Shown: positions 1 to 8,670, numbered from the stretch's first letter. The stretch: DNA of 64,000 nt from JAHDHW01 sp963793295 (GCA_963793295.1 CAWBZX010000013.1:186001-250000), one strand, 5' to 3'. The notes: a model not told the origin generated them from the letters alone. Made by a program: numbers and translations.

Positions 1-1276
1 TCCAACCTTTGTAAATGCCATCAACTTTGAACAGTTGGGCGAGGTCAAGCTCCGTTTTTCGAATAATATAATAATCACAAATCATAATCCCGGCTAATGC
101 GCCCAGCAATGCGGAATAGGCGATCAACCAAACGAAAATGTAACCATGAGGATCTGCTAAAAGCTTCCATGGAAATATCAATATTCCAATAATCCCAGTA
201 ATATATCCTCCCATTCGGAAGCTTATTTTGCTTGGCAAAATATTGGCGATGCTATTGGCTGGCGCAACAACGTTGGCAGCGATATTTGTGGAAAGGGTCG
301 CAATTGTCAATCCTATCATTGAAATTATCACGACTAGTGGAGAACTAAATTTTCCTAACAAAACAACGGGGTCCCAAATTGCTTCTCCAAAAATAATGAC
401 TGTTGCGCTGGTCACTGCAATTCCAATAAAAGAATACAAAACCATTGTTCCAGGCAAACCAATCACCTGGCCAACAACTTGATCATTTTGAGATTTAGCA
501 TATCTTGTAAAATCGGGAATGTTTAACGAAAGCGTCGCCCAAAATCCAACCATCGCGGTCAATCCGGGCCAAAAAATACTCCAAAAATTCACTCCGGAGG
601 CGGCGGCCAATTGATTGGAAGCTTCGAGTATTTTACTCATCGAACCAACTTCAATCCAGGCCCAGGCAAGCAGTCCAATTCCCATGATTAATAAAAAGGG
701 AGCGGCCCAGGTTTCCAGTTCTTTAATCGAATCAATCCCTTTGTAAATAATATACATGTTCATTGCCCAGAACAACATGAAACAACCAAACTGCGCAATG
801 TTAATTCCGATAAAATCACCGAGATAAATACTGTCTGCCATTCCAGGTAACATCACCAAAAGCAGTTGATAAATGGCAGCTCCACCTATCCAGGTCTGGA
901 TTCCAAACCATCCACAAGCTACCAAACCTCTTAATAAACCTGCGAGGATAGCTCCATCAATACCAAAATTTAATCGTAAAAACACAGGAAGGGGAATACC
1001 GTATTTTGTGCCGACATGGGCATTTAGAATCATCGGAATGAGCACGATTACATTTCCAAGCAAAATTGTGATCAAGGCTTGCCACCAATTCATACCCTGA
1101 TTTATCAGGCTACTTGCCAGCATATACGTCGGGATACAAACCGCCATTCCAACCCAGATAGAAGCGATATTCCATTTGTTCCAACTTCGGGCTGAAGCTG
1201 GGACCGGAGCAAAGTCTTCACTATACAATGGCGAAGCGGAGACATCTTCGGTCAATTCGATGATTTCTTCTTTCAT
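1..1276 (-). CDS. NCS1-family nucleobase/hydantoin:cation symporter (partial, 3' end outside window)
   Basis: Inner-membrane permease of the nucleobase:cation symporter-1 family, which imports cytosine, uracil, allantoin or hydantoins with a cation. The ATG at 1274-1276 opens a frame with no stop to the window edge, giving about 425 residues. The N-terminus is a short acidic cytosolic tail (MKEEIIELTEDVSASPLY) followed by NKWNIASIWVGMAVCIPTYM, where NCS1 proteins begin TM1. Many hydrophobic segments follow; LNIPDFTRYAKSQ (around 540-500) is the characteristic NCS1 loop and ICDYYIIRK near the left edge matches the family C-terminal region. It lies 158 bp after an omega-aminotransferase on the same strand, so a pyrimidine or hydantoin substrate is likely, but specificity cannot be read from the sequence. 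Confidence 0.9.
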   Translation of the reverse strand, partial: MKEEIIELTEDVSASPLYSEDFAPVPASARSWNKWNIASIWVGMAVCIPTYMLASSLINQGMNWWQALITILLGNVIVLIPMILNAHVGTKYGIPLPVFLRLNFGIDGAILAGLLRGLVACGWFGIQTWIGGAAIYQLLLVMLPGMADSIYLGDFIGINIAQFGCFMLFWAMNMYIIYKGIDSIKELETWAAPFLLIMGIGLLAWAWIEVGSMSKILEASNQLAAASGVNFWSIFWPGLTAMVGFWATLSLNIPDFTRYAKSQNDQVVGQVIGLPGTMVLYSFIGIAVTSATVIIFGEAIWDPVVLLGKFSSPLVVIISMIGLTIATLSTNIAANVVAPANSIANILPSKISFRMGGYITGIIGILIFPWKLLADPHGYIFVWLIAYSALLGALAGIMICDYYIIRKTELDLAQLFKVDGIYKGW

Positions 1277-1434
1277 GGTTTGGGATTAAGTTGTTGGGCT
1301 AAATTTCCGATAAGCTATTTTTTTAAGCTATCGCAAAATAAATCTAAAAACTTCATTTTAATCAGTTATTTATCTTCATTTCGCAATAGCAAAATTCTTA
1401 TCAATAATTTTTACGCCTAAGTACTTGTTTAAAG

Positions 1435-2829
1435 TCAGTCTTTATACTCCTGATCTGCAATAGTTATCGCTTCTGACAAAATCGCCATTCCTTCGTCAAT
1501 TTGATCTTTTGTGGTTATCAGAGGAGGGGCTACAAAAATAAAATTCCATTTTACAAAAGTAAACATACCTAACTCCCGGATTTTTGCCGCTACTTTTGAC
1601 ATAGCGCCCATTTCGGAAGGCTTAGCATTCCAGGGAGCCATCGGTTCTTTCGTTTGCCTGTTTTTAACCAGTTCAATGCAGCCTAACATTCCGGTGTTTC
1701 GAAAATCCCCTATTGATGGGTGGATGTTTTCTAAGTTTTTAACGGATTCATCAATGTATTTTCCCATTTCTACAGCTCGGTTGCTGAGATTATCTTTTTC
1801 ATAAATGTCCAAAACCGCCAATGCTGCGGCACAGGAAACCGGATGAGCAGAATAGGTCAAACCTAATGGGAAAACCCGATCATTGAAAGTGGAAGCAATT
1901 TCCTTACTGACAATCATTCCTCCCAAAGGAATATAACCCGAAGTAAGCCCTTTGGCTACCACCATGATATCAGGAGTAACGTCATGATGGTCAACTCCAA
2001 ACCATTTTCCTGTTCTACAAAAACCACTCATCACTTCATCTGAGATAGTCAAAATATTATAACTCTGAGCGAGTTCTTTTACTTTTTTCCAGTAAAATGG
2101 CGGATACTTAATGCAGCCGGAAGTACCGGATTCACCTTCTATCAAAATAGCTGCAATATTATCTGGGCTTTCATACAAAATAACTTGCTCCATATTTCTA
2201 ATCGCTCGTTCACCACATTCCTCCGGTGAATTGCTATACCAGGGACAGCGATAGAAATAGGGGTTTTCAACATGGACTATATTGGGACCCTGCTGCGCAT
2301 CGACCAGCAATTTACGTGGATCTCCACTCGCCGAAATTGCCCCATAGGTGGCACCATGATAAGAACGATATTGTGTGATTATCTTGTGTTTCCCCGTATA
2401 AAGTCGTGCAAGCTTTATCGCATTTTCAATGGCTTCTGCTCCACCAAGTGTAAAAAGTGTTTTGCTCAAATCACCAGGCGTTATTTCAGCTAGTTTTTCC
2501 CCAAGCTCGCCTCTAATTTTCGTGACCATACTTGGAGCGATATAACTCACTTGTTCCATTTGACGTCTTACCGCTTCAGTGACTTCTTCCCGCCCATGAC
2601 CTACATTTACATTCATCAACTGTGAAGAAAAATCAAGATATTGTTTTCCGCTTCTATCATATAAATAAACACCCTTTGCTCTTTCAATATTAATCGGATT
2701 GAGGCCTCCTTGTTTTGACCAGGAGAAAAAAGTATGGTCGAGGTTATTTTGAAGTATATTTTCGATATCCGTTATCCGTTTTTCGTTATCTGTTGCTGGA
2801 AACTTATCCATAAGCGAGGTTTTAATCAA
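1435..2829 (-). CDS. Class III PLP aminotransferase, probable beta-alanine / omega-amino acid type
   Basis: PLP-dependent transaminase of 464 residues, the usual length of the omega-amino acid:pyruvate and taurine aminotransferase group. Visible motifs: LFTLGGAEAIENAIKLAR (cofactor phosphate-binding region), SYHGATYG, the cofactor Asp in DEVMSGF (about residues 254-260) and the Schiff-base lysine in VAKGLTSGYIPLGG (about Lys283). An alternative start is Met7. Downstream lies an NCS1 permease, and upstream is a (methyl)malonate-semialdehyde dehydrogenase on the same strand. That set fits beta-alanine or beta-aminoisobutyrate going to the semialdehyde and then acetyl- or propionyl-CoA, the last steps of reductive pyrimidine breakdown. 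The substrate is inferred from context; taurine or GABA are alternatives. Confidence 0.85.
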   Translation of the reverse strand: MIKTSLMDKFPATDNEKRITDIENILQNNLDHTFFSWSKQGGLNPINIERAKGVYLYDRSGKQYLDFSSQLMNVNVGHGREEVTEAVRRQMEQVSYIAPSMVTKIRGELGEKLAEITPGDLSKTLFTLGGAEAIENAIKLARLYTGKHKIITQYRSYHGATYGAISASGDPRKLLVDAQQGPNIVHVENPYFYRCPWYSNSPEECGERAIRNMEQVILYESPDNIAAILIEGESGTSGCIKYPPFYWKKVKELAQSYNILTISDEVMSGFCRTGKWFGVDHHDVTPDIMVVAKGLTSGYIPLGGMIVSKEIASTFNDRVFPLGLTYSAHPVSCAAALAVLDIYEKDNLSNRAVEMGKYIDESVKNLENIHPSIGDFRNTGMLGCIELVKNRQTKEPMAPWNAKPSEMGAMSKVAAKIRELGMFTFVKWNFIFVAPPLITTKDQIDEGMAILSEAITIADQEYKD

Positions 2830-2832
2830 TAA

Positions 2833-3096
2833 TTATTTTTTTACCATGCTGTTCAAATATCTAATATAACCATTCAATAACTGTAATGCTCTGGTTATTT
2901 TTATTCGTCCAATCTCTAGCTCCTTTTTAGAAATGTAGTTTTTAAATTCGGCAGTGATGGTATCATCAAGTACTTCTGTCATTGAGCCTTTAGCTATTCT
3001 TACAAATTGTATATTTTCTTTATAATGATATCGTCCAAACCCTTCTGCAATATTTCTAGTCGTGGAGTTTGCTGCTCTTTTCATGTTGTCAATCAA
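2833..3096 (-). CDS. Four-helix bundle protein (23S rRNA IVP / S23 family), 5' end apparently lost
   Basis: The 87-residue frame contains the family core: RAANSTTRNIAEGFGRYHY, then a helix with QFVRIAKGSMTEVLD and a C-terminal ALQLLNGYIRYL helix. Homology extends upstream of the first ATG: the same frame reads NELNIWVTRIIKQFPPEEKY, resembling the family N-terminus, but it has no ATG and lacks about ten residues normally found between the conserved Trp and the FPxEEKY motif. An ATG sits there in another frame and stops after two codons. The gene is therefore probably 5'-damaged. It ends 4 bp before the aminotransferase start and follows the mmsA-like stop by about 85 bp, so it looks like an insertion in a metabolic operon. 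Function is unknown; relatives are often encoded in 23S rRNA intervening sequences. Confidence 0.6.
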   Translation of the reverse strand: MIDNMKRAANSTTRNIAEGFGRYHYKENIQFVRIAKGSMTEVLDDTITAEFKNYISKKELEIGRIKITRALQLLNGYIRYLNSMVKK

Positions 3097-3181
3097 GTCG
3101 TATTTTTCCTCAGGAGGAAATTGCTTTATAATTCTTGTAACCCAAATATTTAATTCATTGAACGAATTAACGAATAACGAA

Positions 3182-4651
3182 CTAACTTGCCCAGTCTGTC
3201 CAGGCTTCGGGATTCCATTTGGAGGTGGTCTTTTTCAATTTGGTCCAAAACTGAATGGAACTTTTTCCGGTGATATCACCAACGCCAAATCTGGATTCAT
3301 TCCATCCACCAAAGGAAAACGGTTCCCGTGGAACCGGAACGCCAATATTTACGCCTACCATTCCCGCACTTACTCTTTCAATCACATAATTCGCCAACCC
3401 ACCGCTCTGTGTAAAAACGGAAGATGCATTTCCATAATTTGAATTATTTTCAATTCGAATAGCTTCATCCAAATCATCGGTTCGCATGATAGCCAAGACT
3501 GGACCAAATACCTCTTCTTTTGCAATAGCCATATCCGGAGTGACATAATCGATCACCGTCGGGCCAACATAAAAGCCACCTTCTTTCCCAACAACAGTTG
3601 CATGTCGCCCATCCACCAAAACCTTTGCACCAGCAGCTTCAGCTTCCGTAATGTATCTTTCAATGCGTTCTTTAGCTTCCTTTGTAATGACAGAACCGAG
3701 GTTTTTTCCAGGAACTATTTTCTGCGATTCATCGCAAATCTGTTTGATAATATGATCCACTTCACCAACAGCAACCATCGCTGAAGCAGCCATACAACGC
3801 TGGCCAGCACAGCCTGACATGGAAGCAGCAATATTAGCTGCCGAGATTTCCGGATTGGCATCTGATAGTACAATTAAGTGATTTTTTGCTCCTCCTAACG
3901 CTAAACATCGTTTGAGGTTGGAAGTCGCACGGCGGTATGCAATTTTTGCGACTTTGGTTGATCCAACAAAGGAAACCGCTTCAATATCTGGATGATCACA
4001 AATCGCTTCGACAATTTCTTTGTCTCCATTTACTATATTAAAAACGCCATCAGGCAAACCCGCTTCTTTCAACAATTCTGCAATCCGCTGCGCACTCAAG
4101 GGCACTAATTCCGATGGTTTTAGAATCATACAATTCCCCAAAACCAACGCATTTGGAATTGTCCAAAGCGGCACCATAAACGGAAAGTTAAACGGAGAAA
4201 TCGAAGCAACGACGCCAAGTGGAGCATGCGAAGTACGGCATTCAACGCCTTTGCTGACTTCCATGATTTCATCATTGAGCAACTGAGGAAGCGAGCAGGC
4301 AAATTCGCATAACTCAATCCCTTTTAAGACCTCTGCTTCGGCTTCGGAATAGATCTTTCCGTTTTCTTTACACACCAAGTTGGCGATCTCTTGAATGTTT
4401 TCTTCTAGCAATGTCCGAAATTTATAAAAAACCTGAACCCTCTCTTTTATCGTTTGATTTGACCAATCTTTAAAAGCGGTTTTTGCAGATTGGACGGCTT
4501 CATCGAGCACTGCTTTGTTAGAAAGCGGAACAGTGGAAATCGTCGATCCGTCAATTGGACTCACTACGTCCATCGAGCGAGTGTTGGATTCTTTAAAGTT
4601 TCCCTGAATATAATTTTTTGCAGCTGGTAATGTGGAGGATGTAATATTCAT
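3182..4651 (-). CDS. mmsA: CoA-acylating (methyl)malonate-semialdehyde dehydrogenase
   Basis: Aldehyde dehydrogenase superfamily enzyme of 489 residues that oxidises malonate or methylmalonate semialdehyde with NAD+ and CoA to acetyl- or propionyl-CoA. Visible motifs: the substrate and cofactor region SPFNFPFMVPLW (about 152-163), VSFVGSTKVA (about 226-235), the family hallmark LGGAKNH (about 252-258), which replaces the general-base glutamate motif of hydrolytic ALDHs, and the catalytic cysteine in CAGQRCM (Cys286). The C-terminal part has EEVFGPVL and the SFGGWNESRFGVGDITGKSS segment. It is first in the minus-strand run leading to the aminotransferase and NCS1 permease, which favours a role in pyrimidine or beta-alanine catabolism; valine or inositol catabolism are other roles for this family. 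Confidence 0.92.
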   Translation of the reverse strand: MNITSSTLPAAKNYIQGNFKESNTRSMDVVSPIDGSTISTVPLSNKAVLDEAVQSAKTAFKDWSNQTIKERVQVFYKFRTLLEENIQEIANLVCKENGKIYSEAEAEVLKGIELCEFACSLPQLLNDEIMEVSKGVECRTSHAPLGVVASISPFNFPFMVPLWTIPNALVLGNCMILKPSELVPLSAQRIAELLKEAGLPDGVFNIVNGDKEIVEAICDHPDIEAVSFVGSTKVAKIAYRRATSNLKRCLALGGAKNHLIVLSDANPEISAANIAASMSGCAGQRCMAASAMVAVGEVDHIIKQICDESQKIVPGKNLGSVITKEAKERIERYITEAEAAGAKVLVDGRHATVVGKEGGFYVGPTVIDYVTPDMAIAKEEVFGPVLAIMRTDDLDEAIRIENNSNYGNASSVFTQSGGLANYVIERVSAGMVGVNIGVPVPREPFSFGGWNESRFGVGDITGKSSIQFWTKLKKTTSKWNPEAWTDWAS

Positions 4652-4907
4652 AATTTGGTCTTTTTTATTTTGTCAGTTCAAAATGAGCGAATTAGATCAT
4701 TCAAGTCTTATCCAATATTACAATATTTAATAATAAATGTAAAATATTTGAGTCTCTCAAAATCATAAATATTGGATGTTACTTCCAACGGGAAATTACG
4801 GAAAATAGATGCAACACATCCTTAAAAATTCAAGAACGGAGTAAGAGTGAATCGGGAGCCCGACTTTTTGTGAAGCAGTATTAATTAGTTGGTGTAGTAT
4901 CCGCGAT
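4652..4907. other. Noncoding gap upstream of the mmsA-like gene
   Basis: About 256 bp between the mmsA-like start and the stop of the relic lipoprotein gene. It is AT-rich, carries no convincing reading frame, and should hold the promoter of the minus-strand catabolic operon. I could not pick out a clear TTTG / TAnnTTTG pair. Confidence 0.5.
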
Positions 4908-5219
4908 CTATTCCAATTTGATTTCAATTAATTCTTTGCGGCTACCTGTAATTCTTTCTTCGATGAATGCTCTTATTTGTTGTTCTCCTTGGTAGGTTTC
5001 CTTTGATTTCGAAGTTTTGATTTCGATCAATTCCACTGCTGCGATTAAACTATCATGGCTGCTTTGTATTTTTCAGGTACCCAATCCCCTTTTTTAAAAA
5101 CAATAGTTACCATTGGTTCAGCATGTTCTTCATTACTGAACTGAATATTTTGTGAATCGTCACAAGCCATAAATGTTAATAACAAAAAGAAAAAACCAAA
5201 ACTTTTGAATAAGAATCTA
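4908..5219 (-). pseudogene. Decayed copy of the lipoprotein gene at 6917-7345
   Basis: Read on the minus strand this region is a damaged duplicate of the neighbouring lipoprotein gene. The 3' part (4908 to about 5070) is nearly identical at DNA level, encoding SLIAAVELIEIKTSKSKETY and ending EIKLE plus TAG. The 5' part retains a signal-peptide-like stretch with a lipobox (LLLTFMAC) followed by DDSQN and a VFKKGDW segment. Between them about 110 bp present in the intact copy are missing, which breaks the frame; the intact TGG of GTWKIQ is TGA here, and the start codon is not preserved. It begins directly after the stop of the short LRR gene, just as the intact copy follows the SIR2-TIR gene, so it marks a duplicated block. 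Confidence 0.85.
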
Positions 5220-6662
5220 TTAAAAAGATATCCTGCAATTGGGCAATAATTCTATGATTTTTAATATTTCTTTTTCAGAAAGTTTATTCGAACTTAAATC
5301 CAAACTTTTTAAGTTTTGCAATTTTACAAGTTCAGGGGCAAGGATCTTCATTTGTGATTTTTTCAGGTCATTCGAACTCAAATCCAAACTTTCCAAGTTA
5401 AGCAATTTTCCGATTTCGGAGGCAAGGATCTTCATTTGTGATTTTTTCAGGCTATTCTTACTCAAATCTAAACGTTCTAAGTTTTGCAATTTTCCGATTT
5501 CGGAGGCAAGGGTTTTTATTTCTGGTCTTCTCAGTTTTTCCAAGTGATTTGAACTCAAATCCAAGCTTTCTAAGCTTTCAATTCCGGGAGGAAGGGTATT
5601 CAGGTCATTCGAACTTACATCCAAACTCTCTAAGTTTTCCAATTTTCCAATTGCGGAAGGAAGCGTTTTCAGGTCATTCGAACTTACATCCAAGCTTTTT
5701 AAGTTTTCTAATTTTCCTATATCGGAAGGAAGCGTTCTCAGGTTATTCGAACTCACATCCAAGCTTTTTAAGTTTTTCAAATTCCCAATTCCGGAAAGAA
5801 GCGTATTCAAGTCATTCGAACTCAAATTCAAGCTTTTTAAGCTTTTCAAATTCCCAATTTCGGAAGGAAGCGATGTTAAGTGATTTCCTTCTAAAAATAG
5901 AATTTCTAATTTTGAAAATTGGAAAATAGAATCGGGTATTTTTGTTAAGTTTTGATTTTGTAAATCCAGTATACGTATTTTACTAGTCAAATCTTCATTA
6001 CTTTCAGCCTGTTGATATTCCGTTGCATCCGAAGCAAGCAAGTCACTTTTTGTTTCCCCGTCAATGTTCTTCGTTTCTTTGGCTAAATCGTTATTTTTTT
6101 CAAAAGATTTAGCTACATCATGTTTACTTTTGGTAAGTATGTCTTCTTCCTTACTATTAAAATCATATTGGGATATTCCTTTACTCACTAATTCATCCTG
6201 AGTTATCCTATCCTGATCAGAATTAAGGGCAGCAATCGTTTTTTCTAACTCATCTTTTTCTGATATCACTCTTTCTTTATGCGCTATTGCCTCTTTTGCT
6301 GCAGCCCAGGCTTTTGCTTCTCGATATTGAGCCAATTCTGCACTTCTTTTTGCTTTTTCTTCTGCAGCCTTTGCATTTTTTGCGCTTTCTTCGGCTTCTT
6401 TTTGTTTTATCAATGCAAAAGTTTCTGCATCTTTTGCAAGTCTGGCACTTTTTACTGCCTCTGTTTTTTCATTCTCTGCTATTATTTTTTGCTTTACTAC
6501 CTCTGATTCTGCGCGGAAGGCCATGATCGAAGCGCTTATGGCGATCAATGACAAAACCACTGCACCAATAAGAATCATGTTTGACATCTTTCGCTTGCCT
6601 GCCGCCTCAAAGAAGCGGGTTCCGGGAATACGACTTTCTTTACGAGGGTTGGAGGGGCTCAT
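5220..6662 (-). CDS. Membrane-anchored leucine-rich-repeat protein, NTPase-less paralogue of the gene at 8730-11471
   Basis: The 480-residue product has a short basic N-terminus, one TM segment (about 28-49, ILIGAVVLSLIAISASIM), a long Ala/Glu/Lys-rich helical region (about 50-165), a polar linker, and about ten LRRs (about 226-480) ending in a cap with LLPNCRISF. The N-terminus SRIPGTRFFEA matches DRYPGIRSFEA of the larger neighbour, the TM matches its ISTMITIGAVVLSLLAIS, and both share the C-terminal cap; roughly 415 residues comprising the NTPase are absent here without breaking frame. Basic residues before the TM suggest the LRRs lie outside the cytoplasm. Two repeats have grown to 28 residues with an added KKSQMKI insert. 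It could be a decoy, a regulator or a relic; no function is established. Confidence 0.8.
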   Translation of the reverse strand: MSPSNPRKESRIPGTRFFEAAGKRKMSNMILIGAVVLSLIAISASIMAFRAESEVVKQKIIAENEKTEAVKSARLAKDAETFALIKQKEAEESAKNAKAAEEKAKRSAELAQYREAKAWAAAKEAIAHKERVISEKDELEKTIAALNSDQDRITQDELVSKGISQYDFNSKEEDILTKSKHDVAKSFEKNNDLAKETKNIDGETKSDLLASDATEYQQAESNEDLTSKIRILDLQNQNLTKIPDSIFQFSKLEILFLEGNHLTSLPSEIGNLKSLKSLNLSSNDLNTLLSGIGNLKNLKSLDVSSNNLRTLPSDIGKLENLKSLDVSSNDLKTLPSAIGKLENLESLDVSSNDLNTLPPGIESLESLDLSSNHLEKLRRPEIKTLASEIGKLQNLERLDLSKNSLKKSQMKILASEIGKLLNLESLDLSSNDLKKSQMKILAPELVKLQNLKSLDLSSNKLSEKEILKIIELLPNCRISF

Positions 6663-6916
6663 ATATTATTATTTTTAAAGGTTGGCAGAATTTACATATT
6701 ACGATTCATTGCAATATAAAAAAAGTTTTAATACAAAAAGAAAAGAATATGTCAAAATTTGCTTTAGTAGCCCTACTTTTTTAATGCGTAAATAAAATAG
6801 AAAATTATGTTTACTCATTTCAAACATAGTCGATCAAATCACGGCGTTGAAAATGGATACACTGCAATGCTAAATAATTAATAGCTAAAGTGAAGATTAT
6901 ACTTTTGGGAAGGTAA
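6663..6916. other. Gap between duplicated LRR block and lipoprotein gene
   Basis: About 254 bp of AT-rich sequence with no supported gene. It probably contains the promoter of the short LRR gene; no clear promoter elements were picked out. Confidence 0.4.
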
Positions 6917-7345
6917 TTATTCTAATTTGATTTCGATGAGTTCTTTGCGGCTGCCTGTAATTCTGTCTTCGATGAATGCTCTTATTTGTTGTTCTCCTTG
7001 ATAGGTTTCTTTTGATTTCGATGTTTTGATTTCTATCAATTCCACCGCTGCAATTAAACTATCGAGACTACTTTGTATTTTCCAGGTGCCGAGCCCAAAT
7101 TGAAATATTTTTTCTGAATTCTGACCCTTAGGTTCTAAATCGATAATCAAAGTATCTGACGCTGTAGGTTCAACAAACTTGTAATGATGATCTCCTTTTT
7201 TAAATACAACCATGACAGATGCATTAGTTTCTGTTTCATTAGTAATTAGCACCGTTTGTGCAGGATCACAGGAGATAAAAGTTAGTAGCAGAAGGAACAA
7301 TCCTAGGTTCCTGATTAAGGTCAATCTATTGCTAATTATTTTCAT
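6917..7345 (-). CDS. Predicted lipoprotein of unknown function, linked to the SIR2-TIR gene
   Basis: The 142-residue product starts with a lipoprotein signal peptide: basic n-region (MKIISNRLTLIRN), hydrophobic core LGLFLLLLTF and lipobox ISC at about residue 26. The mature part has a beta-rich middle (ASVMVVFKKGDHHYKF, ASDTLIIDL) and an ending rich in charged residues (QQIRAFIEDRITGSRKEL). I recognise no family. It starts 32 bp after the SIR2-TIR stop on the same strand, so the two are probably co-transcribed. A decayed duplicate sits at 4908-5219 after the paralogous LRR gene, so this gene travels with the LRR module. An extracytoplasmic location beside LRR domains predicted to be outside the cytoplasm makes an accessory or sensor-partner role plausible, but this is inference. 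Confidence 0.75.
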   Translation of the reverse strand: MKIISNRLTLIRNLGLFLLLLTFISCDPAQTVLITNETETNASVMVVFKKGDHHYKFVEPTASDTLIIDLEPKGQNSEKIFQFGLGTWKIQSSLDSLIAAVELIEIKTSKSKETYQGEQQIRAFIEDRITGSRKELIEIKLE

Positions 7346-7377
7346 TGTTCTTTTTGTTTTGTGGGACGAGATCTACC

Positions 7378-8670
7378 CTATTTTAAAAATTCTTGTATAT
7401 CCTGTACAATCATTTGATACGCATCATCCTGGTTTTCCCAACTGGCGATAGCCTTACCCACTTCTAAGTTTTTTCGTGGCAGAATCGATGGCATTTGTGT
7501 CAATTCTTTGAGTTGTTGCCAATTGCAGGGACGAGTGATGATGGGAATGACGTTTGATTTTTTGTCCTGATGCCGCTGAAGGGCCATTGGCCATTCGTTG
7601 TTGTAAATTGTATCAGATGCCAAAAAGTCTGCGCTAACGAGCAACAGAATGATATCCGCACTTTCCATACGTTGCTTGAACGTTTCATCTACTTCTTCAC
7701 CGGCTCCTATCAGTCCTGAATGCCAGCTCTCCAGAGGAAGCGGTTTTAGGTTTTTATGAATTTCGTCTCTAAAGGATTCATCCTTTGGATCAGCAACGAT
7801 CAGCAGCTTTTTTTGAGCTACTTCTACACCGGACCGTTCACTGTACTTTTCATGTAACTCCTTAACGAAGTCCGCACTATTGTCCGTTACAAATGAAAAA
7901 CGAAAAGAGCTTTCGTAAAAATTCCGGGTTTTATTTTGCAACGAACCATCCTGTCGAGAGTGTGCCAGTATATTGCTTTCCTTTTCGAGGTTGAGGCTTT
8001 GCAGAATCAATCGCAAGTTCCATTGTTCCCAATCGAAGCCGAGGAAAAGGTAGGTTTTAAAGCTATCAAACTGCCGTAAGAGTTTTGGTGGCAAAGGGGG
8101 CTGGTCTTTGACGACATTACTCACAAATTCCACCTGGTCAGACTCTGTAAGCACCAATGATTGTGGATCTTTGTAATGGCCAAAAAGGTTGTAAACCAAT
8201 GGCGCTTCGGCTGTAGGCAGCTCGATTTCCGGATACGATTCCTGATGATAATTATACCAGGCATGGATGGTTTTGTATTTTCCTGCCTGCTTCAAAGCCT
8301 TCACAATGCCATCGTCAGGGGAAGTATTGATAACCAGGCTCACTGGTAAAGCCGCTATTAACTTTTGAATGCTATTAATTTGCCCGTCGTGTTTTTCATA
8401 AAACTTCTTTGCCTCATAGCCAGGATCGGAGGAAGTCACGCCATCAATGGTCATAAACCGTTGCATGATATAGGTGAGATTGTGCTCATCAACTTGTTCA
8501 AAAGCCACCTCCTCTTCTTCCAGTGTTTCACTCAGCTCTTTGGCAAATTGTGCTGCCAATGGAAGCCCACCGTCTGCTGCGGTCGATACCATGGGCCCCA
8601 GTAATACGATACAAGAACCATTTTCGAGGGCTTCCAGTAAATTGTTCCATTGACGCGTTTTTAATGACAT
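7378..8670 (-). CDS. SIR2-like / TIR two-domain protein, probable NAD+-consuming conflict effector
   Basis: The 430-residue product combines a SIR2-like N-terminal domain (about 1-270) with a TIR domain (about 275-410). SIR2 signals: nucleotide-binding IVLLGPMVS (21-29), the NxxPDD-type motif VINTSPDD (113-120) and NLFGHYKDPQSLVLTESD (161-178), where canonical sirtuins have LHG followed by the SLVLT segment. TIR signals: KKLLIVADPKDE (277-288), the helix FKQRMESADIILLLVSADFL and YNNEWPMALQRH, with Glu369 placed like the TIR NADase catalytic glutamate, then VIPIITRPCNW. Both folds can hydrolyse NAD+ in bacterial abortive-infection systems. It lies 59 bp downstream of the nSTAND-LRR gene and 32 bp upstream of a lipoprotein. 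The displaced histidine (FGH for LHG) leaves SIR2 activity uncertain. Confidence 0.85.
   Translation of the reverse strand: MSLKTRQWNNLLEALENGSCIVLLGPMVSTAADGGLPLAAQFAKELSETLEEEEVAFEQVDEHNLTYIMQRFMTIDGVTSSDPGYEAKKFYEKHDGQINSIQKLIAALPVSLVINTSPDDGIVKALKQAGKYKTIHAWYNYHQESYPEIELPTAEAPLVYNLFGHYKDPQSLVLTESDQVEFVSNVVKDQPPLPPKLLRQFDSFKTYLFLGFDWEQWNLRLILQSLNLEKESNILAHSRQDGSLQNKTRNFYESSFRFSFVTDNSADFVKELHEKYSERSGVEVAQKKLLIVADPKDESFRDEIHKNLKPLPLESWHSGLIGAGEEVDETFKQRMESADIILLLVSADFLASDTIYNNEWPMALQRHQDKKSNVIPIITRPCNWQQLKELTQMPSILPRKNLEVGKAIASWENQDDAYQMIVQDIQEFLK

Noticed and set aside
2769..3180. ATAACGAATAACG-like short repeats near the four-helix-bundle gene and inside the aminotransferase start
   Set aside because: Resemblance is short and partly coding; could not be established as a defined repeat without a genome search.
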